This document shows positions 35,921 through 45,209 of a stretch of 64,000 nucleotides of DNA, one piece after another; the stretch's first letter is position 1; each line of letters opens with the position of its first letter. The notes below the pieces were generated by a model that searched no databases, had not been told where the DNA came from, and worked only from the letters and a program-made list of their open reading frames with translations. Source of the DNA: Falsirhodobacter halotolerans (GTDB lineage: Bacteria > Pseudomonadota > Alphaproteobacteria > Rhodobacterales > Rhodobacteraceae); assembly GCF_022899245.1 (NCBI RefSeq), contig NZ_JALJAZ010000001.1, positions 1,581,501 through 1,645,500 on the forward strand. The letters run 5' to 3'. Both the position numbers and the translations under genes were made by a program.

Positions 35921-36757
35921 TCATACATCCGATGGACGGCCCGTGACGGACAGCAGGCGTTCCGCCCGCGTCACGATCGGCGCGTCGATGAATTTTCCGT
36001 CCAGCGTGAAGGCCCCGCGCCCCGCCGCCGCCTGCGCTGCATTCGCCGCAACCACCCGGCGGGCCCAAGCGACCTCCTCCGGGGTGGGCGCGAACCCCTC
36101 GTTCAGAATGGGCACCACCGCCGGATGGATGCAGCTGGCCCCGTCAAAGCCGAAATCCCGCGCCTCGCGCGCGGCGTCGCGGATCGCCACGGGATCGGTG
36201 TAATCCACGGTGCTGCGGAACATGCCGAAGGACAGGACACCCGCCGCCTTGGCCGCGTAATGGATCATCAGCTTGGGCATCCGCAGCACCTCGGCGGTCG
36301 GGCGTGCGCCCATCGATGTCGCGAGATCCTCGCCGCCCGCGGACAGGCCAAGGACACGGGGGCCCTTGGCGATGCTCCGCGCCTCGAACAGGCCTTCGGC
36401 ATCCTCGATCAGCGGCACGAAGGCGATGGAAGGGCGCCCGCCTTCCAGCGGGGTCAGGTGGGCGTCCAGATCGTGCAGGACGTCCACCCCGCGCACCTTG
36501 GGCAGATAGAGCGCCTCCGCCCCCGCCCGAACGGCCGCCGCCGCATCCTCGAACAGCCGCTCCGTCATGTTGACGCGCACGAAGACGCGCCCGCCGACCA
36601 TCGGCACGCTGCCTGCCAGCGCCTCGCGCGCCGCCGTCTTGCCCGCCTCCGGGACGGCATCCTCAAGGTCGATGATGACGGCATCGGCGCCACGCTGCCC
36701 GGCCTTTTCCAGAAAACGCGGCGTGTTGCCCGGCACATACAGGAGCGAGCGGATCAT
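35921..36757 (-). CDS. CoA ester lyase, CitE-like (HpcH/HpaI aldolase family)
   Basis: A 278-residue TIM-barrel lyase of the citrate lyase beta / malyl-CoA / citramalyl-CoA lyase group. N-terminus SLLYVPGNTPRFLEKA, then DAVIIDLEDAVPEAGK (metal-binding acidic residues), REALAGS and FVRVNM. It would cleave a hydroxyacyl-CoA to acetyl-CoA or a homologue plus a 2-oxoacid. The ATGA overlap with the CoA-transferase gene suggests that enzyme makes its substrate. Confidence 0.9.
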   Translation of the reverse strand: MIRSLLYVPGNTPRFLEKAGQRGADAVIIDLEDAVPEAGKTAAREALAGSVPMVGGRVFVRVNMTERLFEDAAAAVRAGAEALYLPKVRGVDVLHDLDAHLTPLEGGRPSIAFVPLIEDAEGLFEARSIAKGPRVLGLSAGGEDLATSMGARPTAEVLRMPKLMIHYAAKAAGVLSFGMFRSTVDYTDPVAIRDAAREARDFGFDGASCIHPAVVPILNEGFAPTPEEVAWARRVVAANAAQAAAGRGAFTLDGKFIDAPIVTRAERLLSVTGRPSDV

Positions 36758-37920
36758 GGGGTCATCCCCAGTTCGGCCAGGATCTGGTCGGTATGCTCTC
36801 CGATGTCCGGCGCGGGACGGCGAAATCCCCCGGCGGTGTGCGACAGGCGCGGAAAGATGTTGTGCTGCGGCAGGTGGCCGTTGTCGGCATCCTCCACATC
36901 CACAATGATTTCGCGTTCGGCGAAGTGGGGATCCTCTGCAATATCGGCAATGTCATAGACGGGGCCGACCGTGGCCCCTGCCGCGCGCATTCCGGCCAGC
37001 GCCTCGTCGCGCGGACGGGCCAGAAACCACTGCGCCACCGCCGTGTCCACGATGTCGCGATGGGCGACGCGGGCCATGTTGGTGGCGAAACGCGGATCGT
37101 CCTTCATGTCGGGGCGGCCGATGACGTCGAAGATGCGCATGGCGACGGTCTGGGTCGATCCCGAAAGCGCCGCGAACTTGCCGTCGCTGCAGCGATAGAC
37201 GTTGCGGGGCGACACGGTGTTCGACGCCGAACCCGACCGTTCCTTGACCCGCCCCGTGGTCTTGTAGATCGCGGCCTCCGGGCCGAGGACGGCGAAGATC
37301 GGTTCCAGCAGCGACAGGTCGATCACCTGCCCCGACGCATCGCCACGTTCGCGGGCGAACAGGGCCATCATCGCGGCATTGGCCCCGGTGAACCCCGCGA
37401 TCATGTCGGCCAGCGCCAAAGGCGGCAGAACCGGTTCCCGGTCGGGGAACCCGGTCCGCGCGGCAAACCCGCTCATCGCCTCGACCAAGGTGCCAAAGCC
37501 GGGCAGTCTCGCGTAGGGGCCGGTCTGGCCAAATCCCGAGATGCGCACCGTGATCAGCCGCGGATTGATCGTGGCCAGAATGTCGGGGCCAAGGCCCATC
37601 TCCTCCAGCGTGCCGGGGCGGAAGTTCTCGATGAAGATGTCGGCGGTTTCAAGCAGCCGGCGCAGCACCGCCATGGCCGACGCCTCGCGCAAGTTCAGCG
37701 CGATGGAGCGTTTGTTGCGGCCATAGGTCTTCCAGTGCAGCGACTGCCCGCCATCGCGCCAGTCGCGCAGCGGATCGCCCTGCGGGGGTTCGACCTTGAT
37801 CACGTCGGCGCCGAAATCGGCCAGTTGCAAGGACAGCATGTTGCCCGCGACAAGGCGCGACAGGTCGATCACGCGCACCCCATGCAGGGGGCCGCGTTGC
37901 GTTTCGTCGAAACGGATCAT
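36754..37920 (-). CDS. Family III CoA transferase (CaiB/BaiF)
   Basis: A 388-residue CoA transferase that moves CoA from a donor such as succinyl-CoA to a carboxylic acid. N-terminal GVRVIDLSRLVAGNMLSLQLADFGADVIKVEPP, then GRNKRSIALNL, NPRLITVRISGFGQTGPYA, and the catalytic Asp in LADMIAGFTGANAA (around residue 175). The start ATG 37920 lies one base after the ABC ATPase stop. Together with the CitE-type lyase it resembles known transferase-lyase pairs for malate, citramalate or itaconate, but specificity is not readable. Confidence 0.92.
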   Translation of the reverse strand: MIRFDETQRGPLHGVRVIDLSRLVAGNMLSLQLADFGADVIKVEPPQGDPLRDWRDGGQSLHWKTYGRNKRSIALNLREASAMAVLRRLLETADIFIENFRPGTLEEMGLGPDILATINPRLITVRISGFGQTGPYARLPGFGTLVEAMSGFAARTGFPDREPVLPPLALADMIAGFTGANAAMMALFARERGDASGQVIDLSLLEPIFAVLGPEAAIYKTTGRVKERSGSASNTVSPRNVYRCSDGKFAALSGSTQTVAMRIFDVIGRPDMKDDPRFATNMARVAHRDIVDTAVAQWFLARPRDEALAGMRAAGATVGPVYDIADIAEDPHFAEREIIVDVEDADNGHLPQHNIFPRLSHTAGGFRRPAPDIGEHTDQILAELGMTP

Positions 37921-37921
37921 C

Positions 37922-38998
37922 TCAGCTTCCCCCGAACTTCTCGGCGAACACGGTGCAATGGTCGGCGGGAATGTGGACGATGACGGTGGGGTCGTTGATT
38001 TCCCATGTGGTCTGGATGCGGAATTCCAGCGCGCCGGAGCGGACGACATATTGCCAGACCGACCCGAGATAGACCTTCTGTTCCACGCGGGCGCGCAGGC
38101 AGTTCGCGCCCATGTCCGACACGACCTCGATGCGTTCGGGGCGAATGGCGACGACAAGCGATCCGTCCTGACCCGCCCGCCCCGGCGCGGTGGTGATCTC
38201 GGTCCCGTCGGCAAGCCGAACGCGCGCGCGGTCCGCCCCCGCCTCGATCATCGTGGCATCAAGGAAGTTGGACGACCCGATGAAATCGGCCACGAAACTG
38301 TCGGCGGGCCGTTCATAGATGTCGCGGGGGGAGCCGAGCTGGCGCATACGTCCCATGCTCATCACGGCGATCCGGTCCGACACGGCCAACGCCTCGGCCT
38401 GATCGTGGGTCACATAGATGGTGGTGACGTTCAGACGTTCCTGCAATTCGCGCAGCCAGACGCGGGCGCGTTCGCGCAGTTTCGCGTCCAGGTTCGACAA
38501 CGGTTCGTCCAGCAGCAAAAGCGGCGGGCGATAGACCAGCGCGCGGGCCAGCGCCACGCGCTGCTGCTGCCCGCCCGACAGTTCGAACGGGAAACGGTCG
38601 GCATAGGGCAGCATCTCTACCAGGCCCAACGCTTCCTTGATGCGCGCGTCGCGTTCGGATTTTCCCATCTTTCGAAGGATCAACGGAAAGGCGAGGTTGT
38701 CGGCCACCGACTTGTGCGGCCACAGGGCATAGCTTTGGAACACAAGACCGATGTTGCGCCGTTCGGGCGGCACCGTGTTCTTAGGATTGCCGTCGAACAG
38801 CACCTTGTCGCCCACGCGGATGGTGCCCGACGTGGCGTGGTTCAGACCGGCCACCGCGAAAAGCGAGGTGGACTTGCCGCAGCCCGAGGGGCCCAGCAGC
38901 GTCAGGAACTCGCCCGAGGCGACGTGGATGTTCAAATCTTCCACCGCCGTGACAGCGCCATACTTGATGGTCAGATTTTCAAGGACGAGATCAGCCAT
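37922..38998 (-). CDS. ABC transporter ATPase, Fe3+/polyamine-type (with TOBE domain)
   Basis: A 358-residue ATPase. Walker A GPSGCGKST near residue 38, signature LSGGQQQR, Walker B LLLLDEP, D-loop SNLDAKLR and switch His in VTHDQAEA. C-terminal TOBE domain from about residue 280 (VAIRPERIEV), as in iron, sulfate, polyamine and 2-aminoethylphosphonate importers. The ATG at 38998 overlaps the permease gene by eight bases. It energises the importer formed with the proteins at 38991-40712 and 40758-41852. Confidence 0.95.
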   Translation of the reverse strand: MADLVLENLTIKYGAVTAVEDLNIHVASGEFLTLLGPSGCGKSTSLFAVAGLNHATSGTIRVGDKVLFDGNPKNTVPPERRNIGLVFQSYALWPHKSVADNLAFPLILRKMGKSERDARIKEALGLVEMLPYADRFPFELSGGQQQRVALARALVYRPPLLLLDEPLSNLDAKLRERARVWLRELQERLNVTTIYVTHDQAEALAVSDRIAVMSMGRMRQLGSPRDIYERPADSFVADFIGSSNFLDATMIEAGADRARVRLADGTEITTAPGRAGQDGSLVVAIRPERIEVVSDMGANCLRARVEQKVYLGSVWQYVVRSGALEFRIQTTWEINDPTVIVHIPADHCTVFAEKFGGS

Positions 38999-40712
38999 AG
39001 ATCTTGGCTCCCAGCAGTCGGCGCGCAAGGATGACGAACAGCGCCGTGATGATGACTTGGATTGTGGCAAGGGCGGAGACGGGGCCGTTATCCCCTTGGG
39101 CCACAAGTTGCAGCATGGTGGTGCCGATAATCTCGGACCCCGGCTGATACAGGAAGGCGGCGGTCACATATTCCTTGAAGAAGTGGATGAACAGAAGCGC
39201 ATAGCAGCTGAACAGAGCAGGCTTCAGGATCGGCATGATGATCCGCGTGACGGTGGTCCACCAATCCGCGCCGGAAATGCGCGCGCCGCGGTCCAGCTCC
39301 TCGCCGATCTGGGCCAGCGCCGGGGCGATGGCGCCGAACCCCACGGGAATGTAGCGCACCATGAAGGCGATGATCAGAACGACGATGGTCCCCCGGATCA
39401 GGTCCGCCCCCGGCAGCCAGATCACGGCATAGAAGAAGCCCAACCCGGCGATGATCCCGGGAAGCGAGCGCGGAAACAGCGCCACATATTCCAGCGGGCG
39501 GCGAAAGCGGAACTCGGACCGCCGGGCCACAAGGGCGATGACGCAGATGAAGAACGTGCCCAGCGCGGCGCCGATCGTGGCCACCAGAACCGAGTTTACG
39601 ATCGAGCGCATATAGGTGGACGAACTGAACACCAGATCGAAGTTCGCCGTCGTCAGCACCTTCCAGAACGGGATCAACGGGGTCAGGAAGCTGACGGCAG
39701 ACCGGGCGAAGATGCCCCCGAACACGGCAAGAATGGTGAAGAAGATGAAGCCGAAGACGAACAGAAAGGCCGGCCAGCGCCACACGCCCAGATCGAGGAT
39801 CGACGGACGGCTTGCCTTGCCGCGCACGGTCACGAACCGCCCTGCCCCCTGCATCAGATACCCTTGTAGCCAGACGAGTGCCGCGACCAGGATCAACAGC
39901 AGGATCGCCGCCGCGCCGACGATGCCGTATTCAGGCCGCACGGCGGCGTTGATGCCCTTGTCATACAGGAATGTCGTGACGGTCTGGATGCCCGACGGCC
40001 CCCCGAACAGAAGCGGGATGGCCAGCATCTCGATCCCGACGACGAAGTTGAGCACGGCGGAATAGATGACGGCCGGACGGATCATGGGAATGGTCACCGA
40101 CCACAGCGCGCGGAACGGCCCCGCGCCGGCAGAACGGGCCGCATCCTCAAGCTGCGGGTCGGCCTTGGTCACGGCGGCAAGACACATGAGATAGGTGAGC
40201 GGCGCCTGGCTCAGCCCGGCGACGACCCCCATGCCCGTCACGGTGTAAAGGTTCCAGGGCGCCCCGCCGAGATAACTTTTCGCCGCCAGCGTCACGAAGC
40301 CCGACGGGCCGTACATCGTGAACCAACCGAACGCGATCACCAGATTGGACACGAACAGCGGCCAGATGAAGATCTCGCCCATCCAGCGCCGACCGGGCAG
40401 GTTCGTGCGCCCGACCAGAACGGCCATGACGGCGCCGAACACCTGCGCCAGCACCATGGTCAGCACGCCGAAATACAGGGTGTTGAAGAACACGCGGGCC
40501 ATTCCGGGTTCCGACGCAAGGCGCGCAAAGTTGCCCAGAGTGAAGTCCGATGTCGTGTCATAAAGCGGTTTGTCAAGAAACGCCTGTATCACGATCGGCA
40601 GGATGGGACCGGCGACCAGAACCGTGGTCAGGGCCGCGACCCCCCAGAAGATCAGGCGTGACCGGTCGATCGGCGCGCGGGTGGCGCCGGTGGCGGGACG
40701 TTCCGTCATCAA
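38991..40712 (-). CDS. ABC transporter permease, fused FbpB-type
   Basis: A 573-residue inner-membrane protein with about 12 transmembrane segments and two copies of the binding-protein-dependent permease domain, as in FbpB/AfuB and related fused permeases. EAA-type loops are seen as EDAARSAGAGPFRALWSVTIPMIRP in the first half and EELDRGARISGADWWTTVTRIIMPILKP in the second. It pairs with the ATPase at 37922-38998. In this operon the importer more likely carries an organic acid than iron. Confidence 0.94.
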   Translation of the reverse strand: MMTERPATGATRAPIDRSRLIFWGVAALTTVLVAGPILPIVIQAFLDKPLYDTTSDFTLGNFARLASEPGMARVFFNTLYFGVLTMVLAQVFGAVMAVLVGRTNLPGRRWMGEIFIWPLFVSNLVIAFGWFTMYGPSGFVTLAAKSYLGGAPWNLYTVTGMGVVAGLSQAPLTYLMCLAAVTKADPQLEDAARSAGAGPFRALWSVTIPMIRPAVIYSAVLNFVVGIEMLAIPLLFGGPSGIQTVTTFLYDKGINAAVRPEYGIVGAAAILLLILVAALVWLQGYLMQGAGRFVTVRGKASRPSILDLGVWRWPAFLFVFGFIFFTILAVFGGIFARSAVSFLTPLIPFWKVLTTANFDLVFSSSTYMRSIVNSVLVATIGAALGTFFICVIALVARRSEFRFRRPLEYVALFPRSLPGIIAGLGFFYAVIWLPGADLIRGTIVVLIIAFMVRYIPVGFGAIAPALAQIGEELDRGARISGADWWTTVTRIIMPILKPALFSCYALLFIHFFKEYVTAAFLYQPGSEIIGTTMLQLVAQGDNGPVSALATIQVIITALFVILARRLLGAKIYG

Positions 40713-40730
40713 TCAATCCTATGGACAGGA

Positions 40731-40751
40731 CGGGTGGCGCGCGGCCACCCG
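40731..40751 (-). other. Intercistronic hairpin after the ABC binding-protein gene
   Basis: A perfect eight-base inverted repeat, CGGGTGGC / GCCACCCG, with a five-base loop, between the binding-protein stop at 40758 and the permease start at 40712. No T-run. Probably an mRNA-stability element. Confidence 0.6.
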
Positions 40752-40757
40752 CAATGC

Positions 40758-41852
40758 TCAGTTACCGGCCAGCGCCGCGTTCCATTTTTCGACGAAGGGG
40801 CCGGCCTCGGTGATCAGGCGTTCGTCAAAGCCCGCCACGATCAGGTTGTCTTCGCCGATCAGGTCGGCAATCCCCTGATAGGTATAGCGGACCTCATCCT
40901 CCGGCACGTCGTCGCGGTAAGGCACAAGGCCACCCTTGCCGATCAGCGTCTGCCCTTCGGTGGACAGGGCGTAATCCATGAACAGCTTGGCCGAATTCAT
41001 GTTGGCCGCGCCTTTCGGGATGCCCATGCCGCGCAGCATCATGATCGTGCCGTCATCGGGGAAGGCAAAGCCCAGGATCTCGCCGCCCGGCTGCTCCAGC
41101 CGCGGGAAGATGGTGATACCGGACACGGCGATGCCCATGACGTATTCACCCGTCGCAATCTTTTCGTTCATCGGCCCGCCCGAGGTTTCGCCCCGGATCA
41201 TCGGGCCGATGGCGCGCAAATTGTTCCACCCATCCTCGCCCTTGACGTCCATGTAGTTCCACCACGCCGCCAGACCGAACGAGTTGCGGGCCGCGTCATA
41301 GGTGGTGATGCGCCCGTCGAACGTGCCCTCGTCAGCCTCGGCCGCCGTCACGAGGGAGGCAAAGCCCGTGGGGCGCTGATCTTCGGACAGCAAGGCCGCG
41401 TTGTAGGTGATGACAAGCGGATCGGACGACATGACGGCCACACCGGGATAGGGCTTGGCGAAGTCGGGAAGGTGGGCGAATTCGGGGCTGTCATACGCCT
41501 CCATCAACCCGTCTTTGCCATAGCTGGCCCAACGGTCGTTGGCCCCGGAGACGAGGATGTCGGCGGTGCGGCTGCTCGATCCCTTTTCCGCCTCCCAGCG
41601 GGAATGGACGGTGCCGGAGCCGAGGTCGATCGTCTCTACATTGATCCAGGGGAACTCGGCCTTGAAGCCCTCCAGAATCGGCTGCCAGTTGTTGTCGGCC
41701 ATGTTGGAATAGATGGTCAGCCCGGATTCCCCACGCGACCCCTCGACGATCGTGGAATAATCGTCGGGATAGTAATCGGGCAGGTCTTGCGCCAGAGCCG
41801 CCCCCGGCAGGATCACGGCAGCCGTGATAAGATAGCGAAGTTGCAGTTTCAT
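40758..41852 (-). CDS. ABC transporter substrate-binding protein, family 1 (FbpA-like)
   Basis: A 364-residue periplasmic protein with a signal peptide (MKLQLRYLITAAVILPGAALA-QDLPDY). The mature part shows the FbpA-like fold: LTIYSNMADNNWQPILEGFKAEFP, RWEAEKGSSSRTADILVSG and GMGIPKGAANMNSAKLFMDYALS. I do not see the paired Tyr iron ligands clearly, and the context is organic-acid catabolism, so the ligand is unassigned. First gene of the seven-gene operon. The promoter lies in 41853-42000, which is AT-rich near 41950-42000. Confidence 0.93.
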   Translation of the reverse strand: MKLQLRYLITAAVILPGAALAQDLPDYYPDDYSTIVEGSRGESGLTIYSNMADNNWQPILEGFKAEFPWINVETIDLGSGTVHSRWEAEKGSSSRTADILVSGANDRWASYGKDGLMEAYDSPEFAHLPDFAKPYPGVAVMSSDPLVITYNAALLSEDQRPTGFASLVTAAEADEGTFDGRITTYDAARNSFGLAAWWNYMDVKGEDGWNNLRAIGPMIRGETSGGPMNEKIATGEYVMGIAVSGITIFPRLEQPGGEILGFAFPDDGTIMMLRGMGIPKGAANMNSAKLFMDYALSTEGQTLIGKGGLVPYRDDVPEDEVRYTYQGIADLIGEDNLIVAGFDERLITEAGPFVEKWNAALAGN

Positions 41853-42040
41853 GCGTTCCTCCCAGAACTCGTCTTTCCCTCAGAACCCTGCCGCGTCCAC
41901 CTCCACGGACTTGGCCCGGCCATGCGACCGCGGCGTCGCCACCCGATCAAAACGCATTCATATGGCGTTCACCATATTGAATGCATTTCTTATAATGAAA
42001 GACAACGGGCCGCGGGTCAATGCCCTTTGCCCGCAATTTC

Positions 42041-42066
42041 AAAAAGGCCCCCGAAGCGGGGGCCTT
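42041..42066 (-). terminator. Rho-independent terminator of the IclR gene
   Basis: Stem AAGGCCCCCG / CGGGGGCCTT with a three-base loop. On the minus strand it is followed by T residues (A-tract at 42041-42045). It lies 25 bases after the IclR stop. Confidence 0.88.
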
Positions 42067-42090
42067 GCACTATCGCGAAGAAACCGAAAC

Positions 42091-42828
42091 TTAGATCGAC
42101 CGTACCGCCCTTCGTCGTATCTCCGCGGTCACGGCGCGTGCCGTGGCCAGAGCCGCCGCACCGACCCTGTCTGCCGCCTCGGCCATGCGACCCTGAGGTC
42201 CGGAGATGTTGATCGCACCAATGACCCGATCCTGCGCATCGAAGATGGCGGCGGCCACCCCGGCCGCCCCCTCCACCACGCCGTGGGCATTCATGAAGAA
42301 ACCGTCGCGGCGTGTCACCTCCATCGCCGCGCGAAGGTCTTTCGCCTCGGTCGCGGCGAGGCTTTTTTCAAATTCCGCGACCCTGTCTGCCGGAGAGTGC
42401 GCCAAGATCACGATGCCACTCGCCACCTTGTGGGCGGGACGGGTCATCGACATGTCGCGATCGTAACGGATCTCCCGCGCGGGCAGGATCTTGTTCAGAT
42501 ATCGAATGTCCCTCCCCTCAAGAACCGCCAGAAAGCCGGTCTCCCCCACATCCGCCACGGCTTGGGCGATATATGGGGCGGCCAGGGTCAGAAGTGCGCC
42601 ATGCGTATCCCCGTCTGCCGAAATTTCCCCCGGCAGGCGGATCAAGGTGTAATGCCCCGTGGCGTCGCGTTCCACGTAGCCACGTTCGGCAAGCGTGCGC
42701 AGCATCTGCAAGGCGCTTGATTTCGGCATTTCCAAAGCGGTTGCCACTTGCGAAAGAGAGCTCGCGCCCGGTGTTGCGGCGAACCATTCGATCAGATTCA
42801 GGATGCGCTCGATACCTCGTCCGCTCAT
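42091..42828 (-). CDS. IclR family transcriptional regulator
   Basis: A 245-residue regulator. N-terminal winged helix-turn-helix at residues about 5-65 (SLSQVATALEMPKSSALQMLRTLAERGYVE). C-terminal IclR effector domain (ETGFLAVLEGRDIRYLNKI, RPAHKVASGIVILAH, GAAGVAAAIFDAQDRVIGAINISGP). It likely controls the adjacent ABC/CoA-transferase operon. The ATG at 42828 was chosen because GGAG lies seven bases before it; an upstream start at 42864 has none. The divergent gene region begins with a truncated phage gene. Confidence 0.93.
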   Translation of the reverse strand: MSGRGIERILNLIEWFAATPGASSLSQVATALEMPKSSALQMLRTLAERGYVERDATGHYTLIRLPGEISADGDTHGALLTLAAPYIAQAVADVGETGFLAVLEGRDIRYLNKILPAREIRYDRDMSMTRPAHKVASGIVILAHSPADRVAEFEKSLAATEAKDLRAAMEVTRRDGFFMNAHGVVEGAAGVAAAIFDAQDRVIGAINISGPQGRMAEAADRVGAAALATARAVTAEIRRRAVRSI

Positions 42829-42899
42829 GTTTGCTCCATTCCATATCGTGAACATGTTTCGCATGACCCCGCAGGATTTTCCATCGTCGAAGATGATGA

Positions 42900-45200
42900 C
42901 CTTCGTCGGCTTCTCAGATCATACGCTCCCCTTTCCGCGGCCGCTGGCAGATCCGCCTGATCCGCCTGTCGCCGGAAGAGACCGACACGGCCATCCAGAA
43001 GCGCACGGTCTGGGCCGGGCTTCAGACCCTCCGCCCGGAATATCCGCTGAACTTCCGCGAGCCGCTGGCGCTGATCGCCTTGCGCATCAAGGCGACCCAC
43101 CAGATCAACGGCAGCCTCGACAACATCAACATGCTGGCCGAGCGCGTTTGCCTCGATTGGGATGCAGCGTCCCGGTCGTGGATCAAGCGCCCCACCCGCA
43201 ACCCCGCCGCCCTGTTCCGCCACGTCCTGCAGAGTGCCGCCAACTGGCAACCGGTCTCCGATGCCGCCATCGATCTGGCGCTCCTGCAGGACTGGCACGA
43301 CTTCTGCCGGGCCAAGGGCCTGCATTATGATCGCGAACTGTCCGAGACCGGATCCACCCTGCGCGAGGTGCTGACCGAGATCGCCGCCGCCGGACGGGCC
43401 ACGCCGCGCCATGACGGCATCCGCTGGGGCGTGGTGATCGACCGGCCGCAGGATCTGATCGTCGATCATATCAGCCCCCGCAACTCCTGGGCCTTCAGCG
43501 CAAGGCGGGCCTATGTCACCCCGCCCCACGCGCTGCGCATCAAGTTCTTCGACGCCGCCAACGACTATCGCCCCGCCGAGCGGCTGGTGCGCTGGCCGGG
43601 CCACACGGGCGAGATCGTCCTGACCGAAGAGATGCCGATGCCCGGCAAGACCGACGCGACCGAGGTCTGGCGCGAGGGCTACCGGCGGGCGCTGGAGATC
43701 ATCCACCGCCCCGACACCTATCAGGCGACGCAGGACGGCCCGGCGCGGGTGGCCACGCGGGGCGATCTCGTCAGCCTGTCGCAGGACGTGCTGGACGGGA
43801 CGCAGGTCGCGGCGCGGGTGCGGGCGACGGAAGGCACCCTGATCGAGTTAGACGAGGAGGTGGAGATCGTCGCAGGCGAAGCTTACGGCTTGCGCTTCCG
43901 GCAGTTCGCCAACGCGACGGACGTCGTCGGCCAGTCGGTCGTTCTGCCGGTGTCGGCCCCCCCCGGCTGGACCCGAACCCTGACCGCCGATGACCCCGCC
44001 ACCATGCCCGAGGCGGGCGATCTGGTCATGATCGGACGCCGCGCCAAGGAGACGTTCCAGATGCGCGTCACCGGCATCGAGGCGGCGCAGGACATGGCCA
44101 GCCTGATCCGCATGGTCGACGCCGCCCCGATCATCGACCAGCTGACCGACAGCGTGGCGATCCCGGCCTGGTCCTCCCGCGTGGGACAGGAATTGGACCT
44201 GGCCGACATTGCCCCCGCCACCCCGCGCTTTACGGGCGTTTCAACGGGCGTTGAAGGCACCGAGACGGCGGGGCTGATCGCATTCCTGATCGCCCCCGGC
44301 GCATCCCCGATCCCCATCGCCACCTACCGCATCGAGCATCGCCGCAAGGGCACCAGCGCCTGGACGGTCTTCACGATCCCCGTTGCCAATGGCGGCGGCA
44401 CGATCGACGGCTACACCACGGGCGACCCGGTGGAGATGCGGGCCACGGCGCGCACCTCCTCCGGCCGGGCCAGCGCCGCCACCGCCACGCTGACCTTCGT
44501 CGTCGGCGCGAACGACGCCCCGATGCCCGAGGCGCTGGACGCCGACAGCGTCAGCCTGACCGCCCTGCCCGGCGGGGCGACGATCCGGTTCTCCACCGGC
44601 GCGGATGCCGACACGACGCAGGTGCAGATTTACCGTTCGCAGACCTCCGGCCTCGATCGCGCGCAGGACAGAGCTGGTGCGCCGATCGCCGTCACGCCGC
44701 GAAAGACCTATGCCACCACCCTCGGCGACGGCAACCGCCCCAATCTGATCCGGGGCGGCGACATGGCATCCCCCGCCGCGTGGGACATCGGCGAAGGCTG
44801 GTCCATCGCGAATGGGGTCGCCACCCATGGCGGCGACGGCACGGCGGGCACCCTGTCCCAGTCCATTGCGCCGGAGGCGGGGCGGTGGTTCCGGATCGGC
44901 CTGCAGGTGACGGTCGCGGCCGGGACGCTCACCCCCCGGCTGGAGGGCGGATCGCGCCGCCCCGGCACGACCCGAACCGCCTCGGGCCTTCATCTCGATC
45001 GCATTCAGGCCGTCAGCGGCAACGACCGCTTCGCCCTTGCCCCCTCCCCCGAGTTCGAGGGCACGGTGGACGACGTGGTCGTCTTCCGGGAAACCCCCGC
45101 CTGCCTCGATCAGGGCACCCACCACATCTGGCTCGAGCCGCAGAACGGGGACGGCGTCCCCGGCCCGGTGCTCGGCCCCTTCTCCATCACCATCATCTGA
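42900..45200 (+). pseudogene. Phage tail-tip / host-specificity protein, 5'-truncated
   Basis: The frame is open from 42900 (stop codon at 42897) and codes about 766 residues. The earliest part already matches the middle of tail-tip proteins of the lambda J type (WQIRLIRLSPEETD, YPLNFREPLALIALRIKATHQINGSLDN). The N-terminal part is therefore missing. No good start codon or ribosome-binding site exists upstream; TTG 43080 and ATG 43131 are the first in-frame candidates. The C-terminal third contains a fibronectin III-like domain (about residues 440-540 of the open frame) and a carbohydrate-binding-like segment near the end. It may still make a shortened protein. Confidence 0.75.
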
Positions 45201-45209
45201 GGACCGTTC

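Noticed and set aside
42829-42899. Left attachment site of the prophage as a copy of the tRNA-Thr 3' end
   Set aside because: I compared the tRNA-Thr 3' sequence with this region and saw no matching stretch, so integration at tRNA-Thr is not supported.
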